Shown: piece after piece, positions 37,406 to 49,400 of the stretch | Layout: each line of letters opens with the position of its first letter | Numbering within the stretch: the first letter of the stretch is position 1 | NCBI GenBank assembly: GCA_012931725.1 | Contig: CM022949.1 | Coordinates: 3,569,934-3,633,933 of the forward strand | Length of the DNA stretch: 64,000 nt | Direction of reading: 5' to 3' | DNA from: Litsea cubeba | Taxonomy: Eukaryota; Streptophyta; Magnoliopsida; Laurales; Lauraceae | Notes under the pieces: generated by a model | What the model was told of the DNA's origin: nothing | Databases searched by the model: none | Seen by the model: the letters and a program-made list of their open reading frames with translations, nothing else | Made by a program: the position numbers and the translations under genes

Positions 37406-39103
37406 GGGCATTTTACAAAAAAAGAAGAAGAAGAAAAAACAACTTAGATGTCCAGTGGGCTCAAAAGGTAATTTTAACCTCCATTGCACAAGATCAGTCA
37501 TTTTTCGCGAAAATGGTATTTTTTCTTAGCACTTTCAACTAGCGACCCTAGTTTTATAACGTTAAGGGTCGCTAGGGACCCTGTGGTGTATACGAAAAGT
37601 ATAACAAAAGAGGGTTTTTTCTCTCTTTCAGGTCTTCTTCGCCAATCCAATCTCAATCTCGCCTTCCAATTCCAGCTGCAGGAAGCCATAGCCTCTCTCC
37701 TCTACCAACAACCACCCTCCCCCTCCATTCATGGCTGCCGAAACCCTACAATTCGATCTCGATCTCGCATTCCAATTTCATTTGTCATTTTCAAGAAAGA
37801 AACATGTTTGGTGGAAGGGCATCTGTCCAAGGTTGACAATCTTGTGGTGGGCAGAGGTAGAAATAGGAGTTGTTAGCACTTAGTATGCATTTGTTTGCAG
37901 AATCTGGATAATAAAAAATATTTGGAAGCCAACCCACTCTTGCTCCTTTCCTTTCATATCGTCAATGAGTGAAAATGGAGAGTTTGAAATGTAGTTTTTT
38001 CCTGACTTCTGTATCAAATATGAGCAAAGACCTTATCCTGAGAAACTATTTTCTAATGAAACTGGAAAAAAGTTAGATTGGGTCCAGTCATAGGATATTT
38101 CACTTAATTGTGAGCATAACTTGAAACTTACTTTTTTTAAATGATTGTGCCTTGGGCTTCCTATAACTATATTAATTTCGATGGTTTTGGTGATGTGGAA
38201 TGAAATGAGATTGTTTGAGAGATTTTGTCATCTAGGTTTACCTTTTTGGTTTGCAATGGTCTGATTTTGGGCTTTTTCCTAGTTCTGAAGACAAAACTAT
38301 CAAGCTTTTATGTTCTCTTTTTTACTGATTTTAAGGTGATTTTCTTAATTCTAAATACAGATTATTCTGTATTCTGAACAAATGAGATGAGAGGTAGCAG
38401 AGAAAGGACGGTCGACTGATTCTGCGGGTGAGGTAGAGGCCCCGGTTTGGTTAGGGGGATTGAGCATTGGTAGATTTATGAGTTTGGAGGATGGTGATGA
38501 AAGGTGAAGATGTTGAAGGTGTTTTTAATGAATCATGAAATGCACTCGTCAAAGCCATCACCTCCTCATCAGAGGGGAACCTTCCCCTCCTCATACCCAT
38601 CCCCAAGAAAGAAACAAGATACTTTGATCTGACCTCTAAATCCTAAAACAATTAAAGAAGACAAAGGAAGAATTACAGGAGGTTAATTATATCTTCAACA
38701 TGGGTAATTTCGATTAAAAAAAATACACGAACAACACTGCAATTGGAATTGGAAGGCCTAGCTGCTGAGAAATGGGGAAGAGATCGATTGTTCTAATTTG
38801 TGTACACCCCAAGGTTCCTAGGGCCCCTTAACATCATAAAACTAAGGTCGCTAGGGACGCTAGTTGAAAGTGCTAAACGAAACATGAGGAAACATGCTCA
38901 TTTTGTTCTACTATGTGTACACTGCAGGGTCCCCACTGACCCTTAACGTTATAAAACTAGGGTCGCTAGGGACGCTAGTTGAAAGTGCTAAAAAAAAATA
39001 CCATTTAGTAAAAAATGACTGATCTGGTGCAATGAAGGTTAAAATTACCTTTTGAGCCCACTGGACATCTAAGTTGTTTTTTTTTTTTTTTGGTAAAATC
39101 CTC
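37406..39103. mobile_element. MULE (non-autonomous, 1698 bp), possible Pack-MULE
   Basis: The perfect 9-bp duplication ATATTTATA lies at 37397-37405 and 39104-39112. The right end inverted reads GAGGATTTTACC; the left reads GGGCATTTTAC, slightly decayed. Inverted arms of about 170 bp share AACTTAGATGTCCAGTGGGC, AAAAGGTAATTTTAACC and CAACTAGCG-CCCTAGTTTTA. The right arm's inner segment is duplicated: CGCTAGGGACGCTAGTTGAA occurs at about 38850 and 38964. Outside the 9-bp repeats, GTGGAGTTTAGTCAT (left) and GTGGAGTTTGGTCAT (right) form a further short direct repeat. Confidence 0.9.
37625..37800 (+). pseudogene. Possible captured N-terminal gene fragment (RBR-type E3 ligase-like)
   Basis: Inside the MULE the reading NLNLAFQFQLQEAIASLL and, in another frame, MAAETLQFDLDLAFQFHL resemble the DLDFAFQLQ-QEALAASL start of a family of plant RING/IBR (RBR) proteins. 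The two similar passages lie within 150 bp, suggesting a tandem copy. The rest has no match that I recognise. This is a weak, memory-based call; it could be unrelated low-complexity coding DNA. Confidence 0.3.
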
Positions 39104-39112
39104 ATATTTATA

Positions 39113-40419
39113 TCATTGTGGAGTTTGGTCATTCTTCTAGATATATATGAGAAATCATTTTGAATATTAGATAAGTATAAAGTAAGAGTTTTTATTAGCA
39201 GGAGAGATTTTTGCATGTCATCTATTTTTGTCATTTTTTTCTAAAAAAATGGATAAATATTGATTGTAGGTGGAAACGCTCCTTTTTTGTGTGGGAGCAA
39301 AATTAGGGAGGATTATATATATTAAAGCAGCAGACTCTTAGTGTTTTGCAGTGAAGTGGCACACCCAATCTTAAATATTTTTTTGGAGTACTTATTTTAG
39401 ATTGTGTAAATCTTCATATCCTTATCTCACACCTCCCATTTTGAAAATTAGTCTCTGTCTCATGCCAACTTTGTTTCCTTATTATATACCATTTAAATGT
39501 AGTTTCCTTATTATACAAATTTGAATGCCAACTAAATATTATCCAATTTATTATGTTTCTAATTCTTTCATTCTTTTTAGCGAAGAATTATACCTCCACT
39601 TCTAATCTTCATAGAAATCCTTTCCCACCATAGTTTCACATACCTAATCTCTATATTTACACCAATATGAGATTTAGTAAATGTATTTATATTATATGTT
39701 GATTTCTTATCAGGGTCAACTTCAGTTAACCGAGGCCTAAGTTGAAACCTAGCCGAACTCTATTTCGAGTTTAATATTTAGGCCCAAGTTTGCGCCTATG
39801 CCCTGAAAGACCAATTCGAAATATATTTCCATGTAAACCAGGGCATGCAAGTTTCTTGGGCTTTGGCCTGGATCTATAAGTAAAAATTGGGTTTGGCCAA
39901 GGGGTGAAAATTGGGCCATATCACCCTCTCATACATGACGAGACATTTTCATTTGCCATCGTCCCATTGATAAACTTAAATCTAAATGGACCCTAAGAGC
40001 GAAACGGCATATAAACTATATTCTTATTTTACTAAATTACAAAAACCCATTACTTTATTATTTGACATATTATTTTCTTGTCTCTTAATTTGAGTTTTCA
40101 GCAATCACCACACTTCACTTTACTAGTGAAAGTTGCCAAACAAGGGAACAATTTTTTACTTCTTCCGGAGCACAACAGTACTACAGTAGAGTCACTGGCA
40201 GCATTTGGGGCTGGGCTCTTCTCCTCTCATTGTCTTTCTTTTCTTCTCTCTTCCTTCCTTTTACCTCTTTCATCCCTTCTACAGGAGACATCATAGTAAT
40301 TCCCAAGTTTCTCCAGAGAGCCTACACGAAAACCCTTGTAAATCCTTTTACTTGGAATCTCATATCTCAGAATTCCTTGCAAGGATCCGTTTGGCAACAT
40401 CATCAGCAGTTGGGTGGAA
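39113..40419 (+). promoter_or_regulatory. Upstream region and 5' leader of the TMEM208-like gene
   Basis: AT-rich sequence with a possible Helitron 5' remnant at about 39310-39360 (ATTATATATATTAAAGCAGC, similar to the Helitron start at 31637). From about 40200 a CT-rich tract (TTTCTTTTCTTCTCTCTTCC) precedes the start codon, typical of plant leaders. No unambiguous TATA box assigned. Frames overlapping 40078-40471 are out of frame with the real gene or lie in the leader. Confidence 0.4.
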
Positions 40420-43400
40420 ATGGCGAATCAGGGCGCGAAGAAGCGTAGGGACGAGAACGCCCGACACATGAGAAACCTCCTTTACCTCATCATAGCTTGC
40501 AACGTATGTATGCTCTCTTCCTTTTCCCTCTTCTTCACATTTCTACACTTTCTAGGGTTTTACTTTTACCGATGAAAACAAACTGCAGAATTCTATTTCC
40601 CTTGTTTTGTTTTCTTCTCTTTTCACCTCTTTAATCATTATGCATCCACTTGTAAAAAAATCTGTGTTCAAATAGAACAATTAGAAGTGAATTGCTCAGA
40701 GACTACCAAAAACCAAAATATTAATGTGAACATAGAGATGATGTGCCCCCATTTCATGATTTAGATTGATGGGAGAAGACTATGATTTCAGTGATTTAGA
40801 TCATTTGTTTGGCGGACCCTATAATGCGATGCGCAATCGCCTAAAATCTTGCTAAGCAAACAAGCAAAAATCTTTTTTTTTTGGCCCTTCTTAAAAGAGG
40901 CATTGTAGTTATAGTAGCCTGATATGTTGATTTGCAGGCTATATATGTTGTGGTGAGGATGCTTGTTTTTCATTCTACATTTACTTGGAAGAACTGGGTT
41001 GGCCTGTGTGTGACATCAATTGCCTATATAATTCCCTACCAACAACTTGCCAAAATGGCGGCTCCGGCATATGCGGATAATGGAGAGCTTTTTGATGGTG
41101 GGTCTGATATGAGCACTGGTGGAGTTTGTGGGTATGTGTATCTGAGTTCAATTAGTTGCATGCCTTTTGTTATGTCTTTCAAGAAGAGGTTCAATATGCA
41201 GCTTTTGACATTATAATTCATAGTTGCATGAAATGCCTCATCATTTTTGACACAGTTCTTAACCAAAGAACAACTGAAGTTGCCACCAATTCAGTTGTTC
41301 TGCAGCTTTGGGGTATTTGCTTTCCTTTTAATTTTTTTTTTTGTATTTGCTAAATTTTCATCCGAGTGCATTGGTTTGGAAACTTCCGGTTTTGGTGATG
41401 ACTCATGAAAGGGTCAGATTTGTGAGGGGTCGGCACCCGACTGGATTGGTTCAGGATTATTCTTGACTGCATCACCTTACTTTGTTCTGTCTTGTGTGGA
41501 ATACATTTCAGTTGCTTATTGAAAAATATGATTTTTTAGGATTGTACATCCATGATGTGGCTAATGAATTTGATGGTTTGGATCAATGAACCATGTGTGC
41601 TACAAGCAACTTGTATGGAACGGGTGCATCGTACTCAGAAGTTAGAACTGTAATTCTTTGTGTATAATGTTAGAAAAAATTGGCTGAGATGATATAGGCT
41701 TCTAGTATAATCACAATTTTAGCTGAGAGGATATTGGCTTTTAGTTTAATCTCAATTTTAGTTGTTGGTTATGTTTCTGTTCTACTTGTGACCAATTTAT
41801 GCTGCTTTCTATTGTCAATGTACCTAACATATATTTCCATTTGATTTTGTGGCAGTTACCTTCATGATGTCATCTATATAACAAGCTTTGTACAGCTGAC
41901 GTCCATCATTTCTGGCAAATTTTGGTACACATATTTAGTGGTAAGGACTAAGGAAGACCATATTCCATCTTGCCATTTTCTCATATTAAAACAACAATGT
42001 TCAAATGTAAATCATCCATTGAAGATTGCTTATACTATTTGATCTGATTTTTTTTAATGGCTGGTTACCTTATCTACAGTATGCCATTCGCATCTAGTAT
42101 TACAAATTTTGCTCATGGTTACTACTACTATTCTTTAAAACATTGTTGTAATAAAAAACTGGAGTTTGCAAGGGAAATCGATCTCTGTGTGGTTATCTGA
42201 CTATCCATGGTCTGGAATCTGGATGCTTAGTTAGTGATGGGTCGCCTTGTATCTTAGGCTGCACAGGATAGGTACCTCAGAATCCGTATAATCATGAACA
42301 TGCTTTTGTGGGGATTACCAAGACATCAATCAAGAAAAATAGGGAAGAGACGAAGGGGGAGAAGCCCTCTTGGATAACTGAACTAAATGATTGCTAAATC
42401 AAGACCCTACAAATAACTTCGTGCTGCTTTAGCACTTATGCAGCCGATCTTAAATTGATGTGGTTCTGATACTGTTTCCACAGATTCAACACCTTGGTGC
42501 ATGCATGCCATTTTTTTAAATAAAAAGAAAAATAGCTAAAGCTACAATCTTGACTGTCCTTCTCTAAAGTTTAAGTACTTTATTCATGCATCAAGTCTAC
42601 CACCAAATGAGGCATTACATCCCTTATATAGGTAAAAGAAAAAAAACCCGAAGACTAATCTCAACCATAGAAACAGTAATGGTCAAGATTAAAACACTTA
42701 AGTAAAACCTATGGACCCTAGAAGACAAAACTTTTCCTTAACTTATTCGAAAATGGTGGGAGGAAATGAATGTACAAGGCTGGGCTGGATATAGGCTGGT
42801 AACGAAATTCAAGATCCTTAAATCTGAAATTAAGGAATGGGCCATATCTAGCTTCGGTAATGTGGAGGCGGAAATGGATGATTTGCTGATCCAGATAAAA
42901 GAAATTGAATACAAGGAAGAATCAGGGATGCTATTGGAAAGTGATAGAGAGCTACGCACAGATCTAAAAGAAAAATACCATTGCAAGGCAAAACAGGAAT
43001 AAATAAAATGGAGACAAAGATCCAGACACTTATGGCTAAAGGATGGCGATAGAAACACAAGAAATTTTCATAGCTTTGCATCTTTCAGAAACAGGAGAAA
43101 TAGAATCTCGGTCCTTAGTCCTCTTTGACGGGGATAGAAGATTGGAAAATAAGGAGGAGATATGTGAACATGCGATTAGACTACTATAAAGAGCTCTTCA
43201 CAAAAGAGATTTGGGATCGGCCATCTCTAGACAACCTGCAATTTCCTATGATCATTGAAGCTATGGCTGACAGGATTGAGAAAGTGTTTGAAGAAAAGTA
43301 AGTCAAAGCGGCGATCTTTGATCTAGGGGGAGATAAAGCGCCTGGGCAAGACGGTTTCCCTTTAGCATTTTTTCAAACGTTCTGGGAGGTAATTAAGGAG

Positions 43401-46400
43401 GACATGATGATTTTTATGAAGGAATTTCTTGTCAGAGGTAAACTCTCTAAACACATTGGCGCATCATTCATAACCTTAATTGCTAAAAAGGCTGGTGCCA
43501 AGAATATAAAAGACTATCGACCAATCAGTCTTATTGGTGCCATTTATAAAGTCTTAGCCAAAGTGCTAGCTACCTGGATTTAAAATGTACTTCCTAAGGT
43601 GATATCCCTTCCCTTGCACAAGGAGCATTTGTGCATAGACGTCAAATCCTAGATGGTGTTTTAATCGCAAATGAATGTATACACTCCGGGTAAAAGACAA
43701 GAAAACCTGGTCTCATTTGCAAATTAGACTTGGAGTTGGAGAAGGCATAGGACAAAGTAGATTGGGACTTCTTTATGTATATAAGGAGAATGGGCTTTGG
43801 TATAAAATGTTCGAATTTCTAAAATCATCTTCATTCTCTATCCTAGTTAACGGATCCTTGGAAGTTTTCTTTTCGGATACTAGAGAGTTGCATCAAGGGG
43901 ATCCATTGTCGCCCTTCTTATTCGTCATTGTAGAAGCCCTTAGTAAGATGATGTACGTAGCAGCAAATGCCAGGTTGATAAAAGGTTTTTGTCCTTAAAG
44001 TGAGGCACAGGAAATAACACACTTGCAATGTCCAGACGACACCATAATTTTCCAGCTATGCGGAAGAAGATCAACTTCGCAACATTAAAGTGATCCTCTT
44101 ATGCTTTGAAGTGGTATTGGGCCTTAGAGTGAATTTAATTAAAAGTGAGCTCATAGTCATAGGAATAAAGGTGAATGAAAATCATTTACAGAGACTGGCA
44201 GACCTTATTGGGTGCAAAGCTGGAGTGCTTCCCTCAACATATCTGGGACTGCCACTTTGTTATGGAGTGGCGTCCAAATCTCTATGGGCCCCAATGCTTG
44301 AAAGGTTAGAAAAAAAACTTTCTTTGTGGAAAACTAAATATTTGTCTTTTGGTGGCAGGATTACTTTAATTAAAATAGCCTTAGCAAACCTTCCAATCTA
44401 CTTCATGTCCCTTTTTAAATGTCCGGTGGAGGTAATCAAACGCATTGAGAAATTGCAAAGGGATTTCTTATGGCACGGTAATCAGAAGAAAAAGAAATTC
44501 CATTTGATAAAATGGATCAAGTTTGCAAGTCTAAAGAAGATGGGGGTTTGGGAATTAGAGCTGTGAAAGAGACTAATCTAGCACTCCTTGGAAAATGGTT
44601 ATGGAGATTGGGGATGGATCAGAAACCCTATGGAATTAGGTAATATTCTCAAAATATGGAATTTTCCAGGGATGGGTGGGAAGTCCGAGATTCTATGCCG
44701 CGCTACTCAAGCATATGGAAAGGTAGTCTTGCTTCAAAGGAGATCTTCTTTAAGAATATCAGATATTGTATTGGCAAGGGAGACAAAATCTTCTTTTGGA
44801 CCGATCAATTCTATTAACGACTTCCTTTTCAATTCTATTCAATTGTGCTACTAATCAAAGTGCCATAGTTATTGATCACTTGGAATGGATCGATGTTTGG
44901 GTAGTTTGTGGGGCCCACTTTTTGAAGAAATCTGAATGATGAAGCGGCTCAATTTCAATCTATGATGTTGCTTATTGGCAACGTTTTCATTCCGAAAAAT
45001 GGGAACAACAAAAGGATTTGGACAACCTCTACCAATGGCATGTTTCAGTTGCATCTCTCTTCTTATCCATGACTCGCGAGGCAATGGTGTCACACCCACG
45101 GATGGCCAGCCTTTGGAGGATTAAAGCCCCACCTAGCTTTTGGGTGGTTTGCTGTACTTGGTGGAATTTTAACAATGGATAATCTAAGGCGAAGGGGAGT
45201 GTTGGTTGTAAATACATGTCCAATGTGTTTATTGGATGAGGAATCCATTGACCACCTATTGCTCAATTGCAAAACTGCATAGTCCATCTGGAAGGTAACA
45301 TTGGGCTGGTTTCACTGTTGTGGGCCCCTTCCTCATTCCCTATATCATCATTGTTTGAGTATTGGAAACTGGGAGTGGGGGTCAAAAAGAAGGAAGACGA
45401 TGTGAAACCTCTCTTTCTTGGCGGTGCTGTGGTGCATTTGTAAAGAAAGGAATAGGAGGTGCTTTGAAGGATTATCTTCTAATGATAATCAACTAGGAGA
45501 GAGAATTAAACACATGATATTTGGGCTTCTTCATCAACACTCTTCAAGGGCATTTCAGCAAATTCCATCATTCAAAATTGGATGGAAGTAGCGTTCCCAC
45601 ATCTACACAAACCCTGCATGGTTTATAGATATATTGCTATGAATTTTGATGGATAAGCTCTAGGCAATCTAGGAATTGTTGGGGGGGGGGGGGGGGGGGG
45701 GGTGGGTAATCCACAACGATCAAGGTATCACCCTGCTGTCATACTCAGGTCCAGCTGGTCTATGCTCAAGTAACATAGCTGAGGTATTATCTCTAAAAAT
45801 CGGGCTACAAGAAGCTTTATGATTCAATCCTTAGCTGCTGATTATTGAAGGGGATTCCTTATGTACGATAAAGTGGGCGTCTCAAGCATCTACGGCTCCT
45901 TGGTGCTTTGCAGTTGTAATAGAAGAGGTGGCAGACATTGCTAAGAATATGAACATTTCATATCACCTTATTAAGCGATGTGCAAATTCGGAAGCAGATC
46001 GCCTAGCCAAAGAGGGAGTATCTTATTGTTACTTATTGTTAATATGTTTTTTGGCTTTTGGTTGATGCTTTCTTTTTTGGGGGTTGTCAACCCTTTCTTT
46101 TTTGGGGGATGATTGATTATGCCCTTGGTTTTTGGGGCATTTTTGTTTTCAGTATGGTCCTCTTATACTATAAAGTTCCCTGGTGAAATGAATTCAGTCA
46201 TCTTTTCAAAAATAAAAAAAAAACTATGGACCCCACTTGCATAACTCAACAAACTCCAAATAATTAAGTAACTAAAGTAAATTAAATTAATGGACCTATG
46301 GACTAGACTGACTGGGCCCAAAGGACTGGAAATCTTCTCTCCTCTGTTGATCTACTTTGATACCAATTGATGTAAATTCTAGGGTTAGGATTTTGATCGT

Positions 46401-49400
46401 AGGTGCCGCAGCACAATGATGGGTTTCCGCAGAAACAATTTCACGATGAAGAAACTCTCCAATGATAAAATCCCACAAGGGAAAAACTCTATTAACTCAA
46501 CTCTGAGATTATGATCTCTACAATGTCATATAAATAGTAAAAGAAACTTAGGGACTAAGACTCTTACTCCTAATCAAACTAGAAAACTAGATAAGAATCC
46601 TACAGAAATTAGAAAGCTATTCTTAATTACAACTCTTCCATTAAAATTAGAAACTATTAACAATTAATAAAATAAGAAAATCTCTAGACTCCCTTGGGTC
46701 CTACATGTGGCCCCCAAGTCTCTCTCCAACAACATATTGGTGTTGCTGCATCATACATGCACTACATACACGTAATATCTAAACCAATCATCCCCAAGGG
46801 CTTGCCTTGGATGGGCAAGGTCTTGGAAACAATACCTGTCAGATATTTTACCTATTTGATTTTTTTTTTAATGTTGACAAAATTTTCAATATAGGTAAAG
46901 CCAATGCAAAAGCCTATCATGTGACTAACGTGAAGGTAAGGTATTGTTCCACAGGGGACTGGTCCAAGGATAAAATTCTTCAGGGTGTACCGGCTACAGA
47001 CTTGCCTTATCCCATTAGTAAGGAAGTGCACTCACAAAAGCAAGGATCAAACATACACTATTCTATCATTCTGGGTGGGGAGCTGTTGGGAAAATTTCTT
47101 GAGATATTCTCTTTTCGAAGAATTATTATTGTCGATCAATGTGATTAGGCTATGACCCAGCCATGGTAGGACAATGAATGGTTCGGATTCTGCATGTTTT
47201 TCATGTTAATGAGATATGAGTCACATAAGGGTAAGAGTTTTTGGCAACTTTTTTTTTTTTTTTATAACAGTAAATTGTATTTCTCCGAAAAAGAACTGGA
47301 CTGAAAAAAGCACAGACCAGCTTTAAAACAAAAAACCAGAAACAGAAACATAAAACTCAAACATCATTAGACATCAAAAGAGCTGTTGGGAGCTTTAAGT
47401 GATACTCCACCTGAAGGATTATGGTGTCTGATCAATGAAAATAGTCTAGACACATCCTTGGTAGGACAACAGATGGATAGTTCAGGTTTTGCATCTTTTC
47501 ATGTTTATCAGATCAGGTCGCAAGAGGGGTTAACTTCATGCAGCATTTTCTCAAAACCAAGATGGCACCCAAGTTGGCTTACATACATTGCTTTTATTTG
47601 CTTTATATTTCACTTTGGGCTGACACTTCGATTGGATAAAGTGTTTGGCATTAGATGGCCCACCTTTCCATGGGCCAATTAGGTTTGGTGGACCCATGTT
47701 GGACAGTAAGCTCATATGCCACCCCCTAGGCCCAATTAAGAGATCATCGTGTGGTTCTTGAATTTGTTTTCAAGTTCATACTTGGATCTAGAAGTTTTTC
47801 TCTTTTTTTGCTTTGTTTTTTTAATGGTACCTTTTATTTAAAAATTGCTAAACGGTTTAGGAGACATTGATTGAACAATTATAAGGGGTAATCGGGAAAC
47901 AATAGATGGTATCCCTATTGAGGTCTGGAGGTGCTTGGGGGAGGATGGTATTAGTTGGTTGACAAAGCTTTTTAATGTAGTGCTAAAGAGCAAGAAGATG
48001 CCTAATGCATGGAGGAAAAGTATTCTTATACCCATATACAAGAACAAAGGAGATATTCAGAACTGTGCGAACTACCGCGGGATTAAATTGATGAGCCATA
48101 CGATGAAATTATGGGAGAGAGTTATTGAGAGAAGACTAAGAAGAACAACAAATATTTCAGAGAATCAATTTGGTTTCATGCCTGGGAGATCAACCATGGA
48201 GGCTATCTTTCTCCTGAGGAGGTTAATGGAACAGTATAGAGAAGGTAAGAGAGATTTACATATGGTGTTCATTGACTTGGAGAAGGCCTATGACCGGGTT
48301 CCTAGGGAGATTCTTTGGAAAGTTCTGGAAAAGAAAAGAGTTTGTGTCGCTTATATTGAGGCGATAAAGGATATGTATGATAGAGTCGTGACATCTATAA
48401 GGACGACTGGCGGCGAAACTAAGGAGTTTCCTATCACGATTGGTCTACACCAAGGCTCAGCGTTAAGCCCGTACTTGTTTGCCCTAGTTATGGATGAGAT
48501 TACAAGACATATCCAGGATGAGGTGCCGTGGTGTATGCTATTTGCAGATGACATTGTTTTAGTGGATGAGACGAGAGAAGGAGTGAATGCTAAACTTGAA
48601 TTGTGGCGGAAAACATTAGAGACAAAAGGGTTTAGGCTAAGTCGATGCAAAACGGAATATATGGAATGCAAGTTTAGTCAAAGTAGGACACCTGGTAACA
48701 TAGAAGTAAGTTTGGGCACACAAAAGATAGTAGAGAAAGAAAACTTTAGGTACCTTGGATCTATGGTGCAACAGGATGGAGGGATTGATACTGATGTAAG
48801 TCACAGGATTCAAGCTGGGTGGACCAAATGGAGGAGTGCTTCGGGGGTCTTGTGTGATCGGAAAGTCCCCCTCAAGGTTAAAGGAAAGTATTATAAGGTG
48901 GCGGTACGGCCAGCGTTGTTATATGGATCAGAGTGTTGGGCAGTAAAGCATAATCATGTCAAGAAGATGGAAGTTGCGGAGATGAGAATGCTAAGATGGA
49001 TGTGCGGGATCACAAGGAGAGATAGGATTAGGAATGAGGAGATTAGGGGCATAGTAGGAATAGCACCGATTGGAGATAAAATGAGAGAAAATCGACTGAG
49101 ATGGTTCGGCCATGTTAGAAGGCGTCCAACAGAGGCACCTGTTAAAAGGTGTGAAAGCATGGAGTTTGCCAAGAGTAGGAGAGGGAGAGGGAGACCCAAG
49201 AGAAGTTGGAAAGAAACTATTAAACATGATCTTGCCTACATGGATCTAACGGAGGACATGGCCCTAAACAGATTTGATTGGCGTCGTCAAATCCATATAG
49301 CCGACCCCACCTAGTGGGAAAAGGCTTGGTTTGGTTTGGTTTGGTTTGGTAATCGGGAAACAACACATGCAAAAAATGAGTGTAACAGAGATGATAATGT

